From Candidatus Levybacteria bacterium GW2011_GWA1_37_16 (GTDB taxonomy: Bacteria; Patescibacteriota; Microgenomatia; Levybacterales; UBA12049), in assembly GCA_943354875.1 (NCBI GenBank), contig CALRDJ010000005.1:1-38016 (forward strand): a DNA stretch of 38,016 nt. The letters run 5' to 3'. Below are positions 28,356 through 35,411 of the stretch, in pieces. The notes below the pieces were generated by a model. The model was not told the origin of the DNA. It made no database searches and saw only the letters and a program-made list of their open reading frames with translations. The translations under genes and the position numbers were made by a program. Each line of letters begins with the position of its first letter. Position 1 is the stretch's first letter.

Positions 28356-28883
28356 ATGAATATTTTTCAACGTCTGACTATTTATTTCCGAAACCAATAT
28401 CTTGACTGGCAAAGAGCTTATTCAATTGATGATTTACCGAAAAAGCTAGACGATTTAGATATATATAATGAGTTACCAAAATGGCTTGTTGATGAATTAG
28501 AAGCAATTATTAAGGTTTATAAACCGAAAAATAAAAAGAAACTTTATTTAATCAAGTTTGATAAGAAATTTACTACTGATCAAGCTGAGCGTGAACTAAG
28601 CCTACTTGGTCTTTTACCAGCGAATATTGTAGAAATAGTCTTATTTGTTAATAAGTATTCAAAAACAGTAAATGAGAGACCTATTATTGCATTGAATTCT
28701 TACCATGACTACTCAAAAGCGTTTAAAGAGATACTGAAAACCTACAGCCGTCCTCCTAAATATGACCTATGTGTTTGCTACACTTCCTTAGGATTTGAAC
28801 GACCAGGAGAAATAGAATCATGCGAAGCAATGAATGGAGCAGTATTTAGTATTGGAACAACATTTATTGCTAAATCTTTTTAA
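28356..28883 (+). CDS. Hypothetical protein
   Basis: 175-aa ORF, divergent from the XRE gene, no family recognised. Confidence 0.7.
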   Translation: MNIFQRLTIYFRNQYLDWQRAYSIDDLPKKLDDLDIYNELPKWLVDELEAIIKVYKPKNKKKLYLIKFDKKFTTDQAERELSLLGLLPANIVEIVLFVNKYSKTVNERPIIALNSYHDYSKAFKEILKTYSRPPKYDLCVCYTSLGFERPGEIESCEAMNGAVFSIGTTFIAKSF

Positions 28884-28884
28884 A

Positions 28885-29217
28885 ATGAGAACAGCATTTA
28901 TTATCATTTTGAGCGTATGTTGCATTGTTGTTTCGGTTTCTATTGCTTACTATTTTATATTATTTCTTCCCCAACAACAGCGTGTTAATACAGCCACGCT
29001 TAAAAAAATTGAGCAGCAAGCAATAAAAACTAAAGAAAATACCGAAAACATACCATCAACTAGTACAACAAGTATAGAAAACCGATTAGATGACATAAAT
29101 AACTCAATAGAACAACAAAATGCAGATATGGAATATGAGCAAAAAAGAAGAGGCTGGTGTGAACAAGGCGGTGGAATATATTATGGGAATGGTTCTTGTA
29201 TAACCTCACAAAAATAA
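28885..29217 (+). CDS. Hypothetical protein with single N-terminal TM segment
   Basis: ATG at 28885; MRTAFIIILSVCCIVVSVSIAYYFILFLPQQQR then Gln/Asn-rich coiled coil. Confidence 0.65.
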   Translation: MRTAFIIILSVCCIVVSVSIAYYFILFLPQQQRVNTATLKKIEQQAIKTKENTENIPSTSTTSIENRLDDINNSIEQQNADMEYEQKRRGWCEQGGGIYYGNGSCITSQK

Positions 29218-29271
29218 GAACTTTTATCTAAAAAGCAGAATTTGAAATCGTTGAAGGAGTATAATTAAACT

Positions 29272-29928
29272 ATGATACATAAACAAACTCAACTTACACT
29301 TTACCTTATACGTCATGCGGAATCGGAAATGAACCAAAATCCTCATTTAATTGGAGGAAGAAGTCCACGCACTCCTCTTTCTCCTCTTGGAATAGAACAA
29401 GCTATGAAATTAGGTAAGTATTTTCATAAGCATGATATTACATTCAATGCAATTTATTCATCCACTGCGGTAAGAGCGATTGGAACAGCAAGACTGGTAC
29501 TTAAAGAATTTAATGTACCGGAAGACAATGTCACTACCACAGATCAACTCGTTGAGATTGGTCAGGGAGATTGGGAAGGAAAACTCAGAACAGAAACTTA
29601 TACACCAGATACCTTGAGCTACATGAATACAAAAGGTCCGATATTCACTCCCCCAAATGGCGAGTCTCAATTAATGTGCGAACATAGAGTATCTAGTTGG
29701 TTTATTGAAGAAATACTCAATAATAAAAAATATATGGGTAAAGAAACCACAATTGCAATTTTTTCTCACGGTATAACAATAAAGTGTTTGCTTCATTTTG
29801 TAATGCATTTTAACGATAGGCTAATTTATCGAATAACACTCGATAATACCAGCATGTGTAGGCTAAGGCTTACTCCTGATGGATGGTTTATTGACAGTAT
29901 TAACGATACGTCACACTTAGGCCAATAA
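29272..29928 (+). CDS. Histidine phosphatase family protein (phosphoglycerate mutase-like)
   Basis: ORF; LYLIRHAESEMNQNP, IYSSTAVRAIGTARLV, LVEIGQGDWEGK, IAIFSHGITIKCLL. Confidence 0.92.
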   Translation: MIHKQTQLTLYLIRHAESEMNQNPHLIGGRSPRTPLSPLGIEQAMKLGKYFHKHDITFNAIYSSTAVRAIGTARLVLKEFNVPEDNVTTTDQLVEIGQGDWEGKLRTETYTPDTLSYMNTKGPIFTPPNGESQLMCEHRVSSWFIEEILNNKKYMGKETTIAIFSHGITIKCLLHFVMHFNDRLIYRITLDNTSMCRLRLTPDGWFIDSINDTSHLGQ

Positions 29929-29982
29929 ATCCCAATTTCACTTAAATAAATTTTGGGTAAGTTTAGTATTTTAGCCTCGTTT

Positions 29983-30011
29983 TTGACAAACCATCGCTAA
30001 ACTGATACTAT
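29983..30011 (+). promoter_or_regulatory. Putative promoter of the leader preceding the 30113 ORF
   Basis: TTGACA (29983-29988), 17-bp spacer, TACTAT (30006-30011). Confidence 0.55.
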
Positions 30012-30050
30012 ATAAATAGCTTTAGCGTCCTAATTTAACGAAGGAGTCCA

Positions 30051-30116
30051 TTGCAGCTACCATTCTGGAGCTGTATTTTTTTGGCTTCAGACGGTTACAA
30101 AACCGAAAGGAGGTGA
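30051..30116 (+). CDS. Candidate leader peptide ORF (21 aa, TTG start)
   Basis: AAGGAG at 30041-30046, then TTG CAG CTA ... AGG AGG TGA = MQLPFWSCIFLASDGYKTERR*; the stop overlaps the next gene's Shine-Dalgarno. Confidence 0.35.
   Translation: MQLPFWSCIFLASDGYKTERR
30052..30082 (+). terminator. Putative intrinsic terminator/attenuator in the 5' leader
   Basis: TGCAGCT ... AGCTGTA stem with inner CC/GG, followed by T7 (30076-30082), located between promoter and CDS. Confidence 0.45.
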
Positions 30117-30121
30117 AAAAT

Positions 30122-30472
30122 ATGGAAACAAAACTAAGGTGCCACTTAATAGAGGGTACCCCTACAGAGTCTGATTTATCTCCTAGTGACGCACACTTCG
30201 ATGTTATAAAAACATTTGAAGAAGATAGCCATTTATCCAGACGTATTCTCAAATGTAAGAGATGCGGACAGCTGTACTTCTATGAGTTTTATGAAGAGAT
30301 TGATTGGAAAGAAGGAAACGATTCTCAATACTGCACATACATTCCAATCGAAACAGTAGAAGAAGCGGAAGAGTTGAATAAAAAATCTCAATTTGCACTG
30401 CTCGGCGTAGTCCCAAGACTACAAGACGACTTCTTACAAGACGGTACAAAAACAATCGAGTGGATGAGGTAA
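30122..30472 (+). CDS. Hypothetical protein with one Cx2C motif
   Basis: ATG at 30122 with AAGGAGGTG upstream; METKLRCHLIEG...LKCKRCGQLYFYEFYEEIDWKEGNDSQYCTYIP. Confidence 0.75.
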   Translation: METKLRCHLIEGTPTESDLSPSDAHFDVIKTFEEDSHLSRRILKCKRCGQLYFYEFYEEIDWKEGNDSQYCTYIPIETVEEAEELNKKSQFALLGVVPRLQDDFLQDGTKTIEWMR

Positions 30473-30527
30473 AATGAGAGATAGATTGATTAAGAGTATG
30501 CTATAGTAGTGGAAAGGTTTTGCCTAT

Positions 30528-30713
30528 ATGAAAGCGAACAACTTACCACTTAAGAATACTAAGCATTCACCAAAGACGGATCTGTCCAGTCAGGACGAAG
30601 ATTTCATACACAATTTGAACGTGGGAATGCCCTCATCGGAGAGGAGAGGTCAGATATTAGTGGAAAATCTCAATCGAAACCTACTCAAGAAACAGCCCCC
30701 ACAAGAGAAGTAG
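30528..30713 (+). CDS. Hypothetical small protein (uncertain)
   Basis: 61-aa ORF MKANNLPLKNTKHSPKTDLSS...; another frame stays open to 30799. Confidence 0.3.
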   Translation: MKANNLPLKNTKHSPKTDLSSQDEDFIHNLNVGMPSSERRGQILVENLNRNLLKKQPPQEK

Positions 30714-30795
30714 TCCCCGATTTCCAAATAAACGACTTCACGCCTAAAAAGGAGGCTCAACGGGTTATTAAAAAAATGATTATGTTTATGAAATT

Positions 30796-31122
30796 TTAGA
30801 CAGAAGATTCGACCATGCCTTTAAATCTTTGTTTTCTATACTTTAAATTAAAACACGTTCTGCATCCAATTATTTCTACTACTGGGTGCCTATAAAGTGC
30901 TCCAACCCTTTTCTTGCAATTTGGACACGCAAACCAGAACCTCTCACCATTGAATTTTGTTTTGGATGTGGTTAGGTTAACCACGACTCCTAGCACCTCA
31001 ATCTGGGCTTGTAGAAGCCTTCTCTTAAGCTCTTTTTGGGCTTTGCTTATCAAATCATCTACCTTGATCTTTTCAAAGTTTTCCACGACTAAAAAACTTC
31101 CTAAATCATATGGGTTTAACAT
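30796..31122 (-). CDS. Zinc-ribbon hypothetical protein
   Basis: ORF; FACPNCKKRVGALYRHPVVEIIGCRTCFNLKYRKQRF (CxxC...CxxC). Confidence 0.75.
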   Translation of the reverse strand: MLNPYDLGSFLVVENFEKIKVDDLISKAQKELKRRLLQAQIEVLGVVVNLTTSKTKFNGERFWFACPNCKKRVGALYRHPVVEIIGCRTCFNLKYRKQRFKGMVESSV

Positions 31123-31684
31123 TTTTATTATCCTGTATAAGTTGGTTCTGTCCTACAATCGTTGTGTTAGTTCTGATGTTAACATTTAGAGAAGGTTGCT
31201 TTAACATTCTCAATGTATGCAAGCCAGATAAGTATTGTCTACTTGCTCGATCTAGCTCTTTGCTTAGGGTAGCAAAAAATAAAATATCTGTTTTACTCAT
31301 CTGATCGTTTATATAATTATTTATCCTTCTTTGAAGTTCTAGAATTCGAACGAAATATAGGGTAACAAGCTCAGTAGTCGCTTTCTCGCTTGGAAGCGTA
31401 CAATTATACTCTTCTTGTAATTGTCGCATAAAGTCTATTGCGAAAGTCCTATATTGCTCAGGCACAATCGTGTACATGAGTGCTCCATTTTCAAATTCAA
31501 CAAGGGTCATTGCTCTAAAAAAATTACTTTTTACATCAACAGCCTTCCTACCATTGTTTCCATTACTAAATTCCTTATCAATCTCTCTCAATACATGATC
31601 GGGGTCAATTTCTAACTTATTTTTCTTTAGATGCTCACGGATCTCGACTGGTGTTTTTATTGAGGTTATAGAATTTTTACTCAT
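31106..31684 (-). CDS. Hypothetical helix-rich protein
   Basis: 192-aa ORF, 17-bp overlap with the downstream Zn-ribbon gene. Confidence 0.7.
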   Translation of the reverse strand: MSKNSITSIKTPVEIREHLKKNKLEIDPDHVLREIDKEFSNGNNGRKAVDVKSNFFRAMTLVEFENGALMYTIVPEQYRTFAIDFMRQLQEEYNCTLPSEKATTELVTLYFVRILELQRRINNYINDQMSKTDILFFATLSKELDRASRQYLSGLHTLRMLKQPSLNVNIRTNTTIVGQNQLIQDNKNVKPI

Positions 31685-31695
31685 AATAACCAGAA

Positions 31696-32670
31696 TTACA
31701 GCTCTATTTTCAAAGTTACTATTTCATTTATTCCTATTGCCTCAGATAGCCTAGAGAAGATGATTCGCATTTCGTCAGGAATAACCCTAGCATATCCACC
31801 TGTATTTAAGAAGAAATAAACCCTATCATATTGAACCATGTTTTTATCCCCGTCTCGTTTTCTAAGTAACTGCTTAATAGCGTCTTTTGAACTGTTAATA
31901 TAGCGAGAATAAACTGAACTTAAATCAAGAAACGCGTCTTTTGCCGTATTGAACATAGTTACTCCTCCTCCATACATAAATAAAAATCCAATATTACCCC
32001 TTTTTACATCGATTTTAAAGGTGAATCTATCTATTGTTTGTATGTGGTGCTTTATATCGTTTGTTTTTATTAATGGTCCAAGATCAACAATCAATTGATC
32101 CGTTGCGTGTTTCATCCTTTTATAAAAATCTTTTACGCTTGAGAAGTCAGATAATATGTAGTCGCATTGTATGTATATATTTTTCTGAAAAGACTCATCA
32201 ACAATACTTTGGACATGAAATTTATTATGCAAAATACTAAATCCAGGATCTATGTCATCTAGTTTTTTAACTTCTGCAAATCGCTTTATTCCATCTTCGG
32301 TATATTCGATATCAGGGTTTCCCTCTCCTGATATAAAGCTAATATCATTCATACCTTCTTCTTTTAAGAGCTTAGCAACATTGAGTTCTGCAATTACAGA
32401 AAGATATTCTATATCAAAGTTTGTTTTTAATCTGGATAAGGGCTCTTTAATATTTGTAAAATTTCTTTCTGCTATGAAATTTTCCAGTCCAGAAAGATTG
32501 GGCGAGTCTATTGCAGCATATCTTAAAAGTGGAATTTCAAGTAACTCCATAAAACTCTTACTACTTTCAACTTGGTTAATTACAACTTCTCTAAAATGCT
32601 CCTCAATTAAAGGATACTTTTTTAGATTTTTTGTTGCATTTTCCAATAGTTGTTTTTTATCTGTTGTCAT
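31696..32670 (-). CDS. Putative PD-(D/E)XK nuclease-like protein
   Basis: ATG start at 32670; VIAELNVAKLLKEEGMNDISFISGEGNPDIEYTEDGIKRFAEVKKL matches an E...PD...ExK arrangement. Confidence 0.6.
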   Translation of the reverse strand: MTTDKKQLLENATKNLKKYPLIEEHFREVVINQVESSKSFMELLEIPLLRYAAIDSPNLSGLENFIAERNFTNIKEPLSRLKTNFDIEYLSVIAELNVAKLLKEEGMNDISFISGEGNPDIEYTEDGIKRFAEVKKLDDIDPGFSILHNKFHVQSIVDESFQKNIYIQCDYILSDFSSVKDFYKRMKHATDQLIVDLGPLIKTNDIKHHIQTIDRFTFKIDVKRGNIGFLFMYGGGVTMFNTAKDAFLDLSSVYSRYINSSKDAIKQLLRKRDGDKNMVQYDRVYFFLNTGGYARVIPDEMRIIFSRLSEAIGINEIVTLKIEL

Positions 32671-32675
32671 TATTC

Positions 32676-33122
32676 TCAAGCGTTGCTTTCTATGCTTTTT
32701 TTATAATCTTCTAATCCACCAACCTCTTCTCCTGTAAAAAGAAGCATGCGAAGCATCACTTTGCTTTTTACTAAGGGTGATTCCACCATGGCCCGATAAA
32801 TTCCAATAGCCCTATGAATACCATCAGTAATTACAATGGGAGAAGCGTCATTTTTTCTCATACCAAAAACTGTCGTGTCTGTATAGTAATTTTCGAGGAT
32901 TGTTTTTTTGCAAAGATTTATCTTTTTTATCTTCTCATCTTTATGGTGATCAGGAATGTTCTCGTCCTTTAAAAAATCTTTTATATTTTTACCTGTCTGC
33001 CACATAACATATATCGCTCCTAAATTATCTAAATTAACAATGCCGTACACAGGCATAGCACCAGCTCCAGCCATTAAATATAAAGCTCCAGTCGCATTAT
33101 TATCTATTTCTTTAAGATCCAT
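32676..33122 (-). CDS. ParB/sulfiredoxin-like protein (DGxHR motif)
   Basis: ATG start MDLKEIDNNATG at 33122; SPIVITDGIHRAIGIYRAM resembles the ParB/Srx core motif. Confidence 0.45.
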   Translation of the reverse strand: MDLKEIDNNATGALYLMAGAGAMPVYGIVNLDNLGAIYVMWQTGKNIKDFLKDENIPDHHKDEKIKKINLCKKTILENYYTDTTVFGMRKNDASPIVITDGIHRAIGIYRAMVESPLVKSKVMLRMLLFTGEEVGGLEDYKKSIESNA

Positions 33123-33123
33123 A

Positions 33124-33825
33124 TTAAGAGGGTTTTGATAGAAACGTATAAAACTTGCAAATAACTTCAGCGCCAACTTTTAAAATTTTTGTGTTATCTT
33201 TACCTGAGACATCTTGATACTTACCATGCCTAACAACATCAGCAAAAGTTTTAGCAAAATCTACGTCCTCTCTTTTTATACTTAGCTTCTGACGTATTCC
33301 CTCCCATTCAAGAGTCTCATTTTTTAAATCAGTTGGATAAAAATGCTTTTTAATATTTTCTATGGCAAGATATACAAAAAGCCCCGTATATGCAGTGTAA
33401 CGCCTAGCATTTTTGAAATTGCTTAACGCAAGCCTAAGGCTCATATGTTCAATCGCAGCACCCATAAATATTTCCATCTGGGGCAATTCTTCTATCTGCA
33501 AGTCTCCTAAGAGCTCTTCTAAGCTTGCCTCGCTATATTTTTCCTCACTATCATCATGTTTAACCATTTCTAGCCTTACTTCGTAAATCTCGCCTGTTAT
33601 GAACGAGTAGGCGTCTACAAGCCCTTGTATCGTTTGCTCTGCAGATTTTAGAGCAGTCCCCGCGTTTTCAATATGATCAGCGACAAGTGTAGCGGTAATT
33701 ATCGATTTTTGTATTTCAAAACCGAAAGTTCCCAGTTTTGATGGGTTGGCGCTAGGTACGACTGGATAACTAACTTTTTTAGGGAAAAAGGGCAACACTC
33801 TTCCAAGAAATATATACTGCTTCAT
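33124..33825 (-). CDS. Hypothetical protein
   Basis: 233-aa ORF, first gene of the minus-strand operon; extended -10 TGaTATAAT just upstream. Confidence 0.7.
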   Translation of the reverse strand: MKQYIFLGRVLPFFPKKVSYPVVPSANPSKLGTFGFEIQKSIITATLVADHIENAGTALKSAEQTIQGLVDAYSFITGEIYEVRLEMVKHDDSEEKYSEASLEELLGDLQIEELPQMEIFMGAAIEHMSLRLALSNFKNARRYTAYTGLFVYLAIENIKKHFYPTDLKNETLEWEGIRQKLSIKREDVDFAKTFADVVRHGKYQDVSGKDNTKILKVGAEVICKFYTFLSKPS

Positions 33826-33834
33826 TGCAGCGTA

Positions 33835-33843
33835 ATTATATCA
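33835..33843 (-). promoter_or_regulatory. Extended -10 promoter element of the 5-gene minus-strand operon
   Basis: Minus strand TGATATAAT ending at 33835; ATG at 33825. Confidence 0.45.
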
Positions 33844-33883
33844 TCGATTCTAGTATCCCATGGTAGTATAAATTTGTGGCAAA

Positions 33884-33962
33884 CTAGGCTCAGGATTTAG
33901 GATTGGTTTCCATTGCTCAAGGGAGGCACGAATCTGGTTCCAATTCGAAAACATTTGGGTCA
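33884..33962. repeat. 79-bp imperfect repeat, copy A (possible degenerate tRNA-like sequence)
   Basis: Ungapped match to 35074-35152, 56 of 79 identical by hand count. Confidence 0.55.
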
Positions 33963-33984
33963 CTTCGGCAAGCTCAGTGCAAGC
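33963..33984 (+). repeat. Imperfect inverted repeat, left arm, flanking the GIY-YIG gene
   Basis: cttcggcaagctcagtgcaagc; its reverse complement matches 34255-34276 at 17 of 22. Confidence 0.65.
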
Positions 33985-33990
33985 ACTTCT

Positions 33991-34302
33991 ATGGACAGAA
34001 GGTTACCATGGTTTGTCTACATGCTTCTTTGCGATCAGAAAACGTTTTATATCGGCATTTCTGATGACCTCAAAAACAGGCTCTCTCAACATAAAAACAA
34101 ACAAAACATCTCAACTAAAAAGTTTTCTGATCTTAGACTTATTTATGCTGAGCGATACTTGAATAAGCTTGATGCGACCAAGCGAGAAAAACAGCTAAAA
34201 GGTTGGTCGCATACAAAGAAGCAGATGCTTATTGACGGAAAACTTGGTATAAATGCTTGTACTGAGTTGGCGAAAGAGCTCGTTCGAGAGTTAGAACTTT
34301 GA
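33991..34302 (+). CDS. GIY-YIG endonuclease domain protein
   Basis: Likely start ATG at 33991 (MDRRLPWFVYMLLCDQKTFYIGISDDLKNRLSQHKN...RLIYAERYLNKLDATKREKQLKGWS). Confidence 0.9.
   Translation: MDRRLPWFVYMLLCDQKTFYIGISDDLKNRLSQHKNKQNISTKKFSDLRLIYAERYLNKLDATKREKQLKGWSHTKKQMLIDGKLGINACTELAKELVRELEL
34255..34276 (+). repeat. Imperfect inverted repeat, right arm, within the GIY-YIG 3' end
   Basis: gcttgtactgagttggcgaaag. Confidence 0.65.
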
Positions 34303-34329
34303 GTTTACTTCGAGCTAGCCGAGAAGAAG

Positions 34330-34343
34330 TCCCGTGGGGTCAC
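34330..34343 (+). repeat. Right att core direct repeat
   Basis: tcccgtggggtcac, identical to 26151-26164 in tRNA-Glu. Confidence 0.85.
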
Positions 34344-34345
34344 GA

Positions 34346-34374
34346 TTGACTTCATCCTACCTATTCAATATAAT
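34346..34374 (+). promoter_or_regulatory. Near-consensus sigma70-type promoter
   Basis: TTGACT (34346-34351), 17-bp spacer, TATAAT (34369-34374); ATG at 34383. Confidence 0.75.
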
Positions 34375-34382
34375 CTTCTGAA

Positions 34383-35018
34383 ATGAAAGAATTACGTACT
34401 CCAGTTCGAGAAGGGGAAGCAGCACGATCTATCATAGTAACAATCATGGATCGGTTGGCTGAAGTATCACAGGGAAACGAAGCAATTAGAGATGCCTATG
34501 TGCGTCTCACACCTGAGGGTGTAGCTGCAATTGATGCAAGTCTTCACGCGAACGAGCTTCTTCCTCCAGATGTAATAACTCGAACAGCAACAGTAGAGGT
34601 GTTTGATCATAGAAGAGGGTGGACTGATGACTTTGTAACAACGTCTCTTTGGGCAAAACTTGATTTTCCCGAACTTGCAGAACGCAGATCTGCTGGCCTA
34701 CCTGAAGGGCCTATGTTAATCCTTGATCTAGGTTCGCGGTCTGGAGAAACCTCTCTTCCTCCTTTTGGAATGGGTAGTTCAATAGTCATAGATATTCACA
34801 GAGACAACTATGATCCAGCGTTAAGAGCTGCTGTAGAAAGAAGAATCAATGGCATAACTGAAAAGCTTGAAGAACATAGATATGGCAATGAGAATCCCGT
34901 GATTGTTGTCTTTGAAGCAGTTAGGAATGAGATTGAGCGAGGAAATTTCGTTCCAGTAGAGGGAAGAAGACATCGAATAGTAGAATTAGACCCTGACGAT
35001 TCCCTCTTGGGTCTTTAA
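34383..35018 (+). CDS. Hypothetical protein
   Basis: 211-aa ORF directly behind a strong promoter; no family recognised. Confidence 0.75.
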   Translation: MKELRTPVREGEAARSIIVTIMDRLAEVSQGNEAIRDAYVRLTPEGVAAIDASLHANELLPPDVITRTATVEVFDHRRGWTDDFVTTSLWAKLDFPELAERRSAGLPEGPMLILDLGSRSGETSLPPFGMGSSIVIDIHRDNYDPALRAAVERRINGITEKLEEHRYGNENPVIVVFEAVRNEIERGNFVPVEGRRHRIVELDPDDSLLGL

Positions 35019-35073
35019 TACTCCAACATAACAGGATTCTAGTAACCTACGGCAGTAAGAACTCAGGAATAAG

Positions 35074-35152
35074 TAGCCTCAGGATACATTATACTCCTCC
35101 ACTGTTTTAGAGAGACACGAGTCTGGTTTTAATTCGAAAATATGAGGATCAC
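35074..35152. repeat. 79-bp imperfect repeat, copy B
   Basis: Ungapped match to 33884-33962. Confidence 0.55.
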
Positions 35153-35361
35153 ACGTTCTTTTTCGCGATTATTACCTGGTGTTTTTCTCCTCCTGAAGTA
35201 TCGATTTCATCAAGTATTATTTCAAACCCTGCATATCTCACTATTTCTATGTTCTTTTCCGCGCCGAAGTGACTCCAAATCATTTGTCATAGATAGTGAG
35301 ATTATATCAATTCAAATTCCAAGTGTAATTACGTAATCTCTTCATATATAGCTCATTCTCC

Positions 35362-35390
35362 TTGACAAATGAGCTCAAATGTAGAAGAAT
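35362..35390 (+). promoter_or_regulatory. Putative promoter of the AAA+ ATPase gene
   Basis: TTGACA (35362-35367), 17 bp, AAGAAT. Confidence 0.45.
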
Positions 35391-35411
35391 ACTGAGCGTA
35401 AGAATAGCACT

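Larger units (their letters stand above)
26151..34343. mobile_element. Integrated element (~8.2 kb, IME/genomic-island type) inserted in the 3' end of tRNA-Glu
   Basis: Exact 14-bp direct repeat tcccgtggggtcac at both ends (26151-26164, 34330-34343); serine recombinase abutting the left end; accessory genes between. Confidence 0.85.

Noticed and set aside
30078-30092. cttcagacgg resembles the reverse complement of the Neisseria DNA uptake sequence
   Set aside because: Single incomplete copy in an unrelated, AT-rich genome; coincidence.
30022-30252. 76-aa minus-strand ORF opposite the leader and the 30122 gene
   Set aside because: The plus strand has promoter, SD and a plausible protein; the minus ORF lacks an SD and looks like a shadow ORF.
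33884-33962. A functional second tRNA at the right end
   Set aside because: T-arm and acceptor stems do not pair when folded by hand; at most a degenerate relic.
33913-33990. N-terminal extension MLKGGTNLVPIRKHLGHFGKLSASTS of the GIY-YIG ORF
   Set aside because: It is a translation of repeat copy A and the inverted repeat; the domain begins at MDRRLPWFVYMLLC (33991).
35142-35336. 64-aa plus-strand ORF MRITRSFSRLLPGVFLL...
   Set aside because: Begins inside repeat copy B, no family resemblance, no SD; probably non-coding.
26000-35400. CRISPR array, diversity-generating retroelement or retron
   Set aside because: No regularly spaced repeats, no TR/VR pair and no reverse transcriptase motif seen in any frame.
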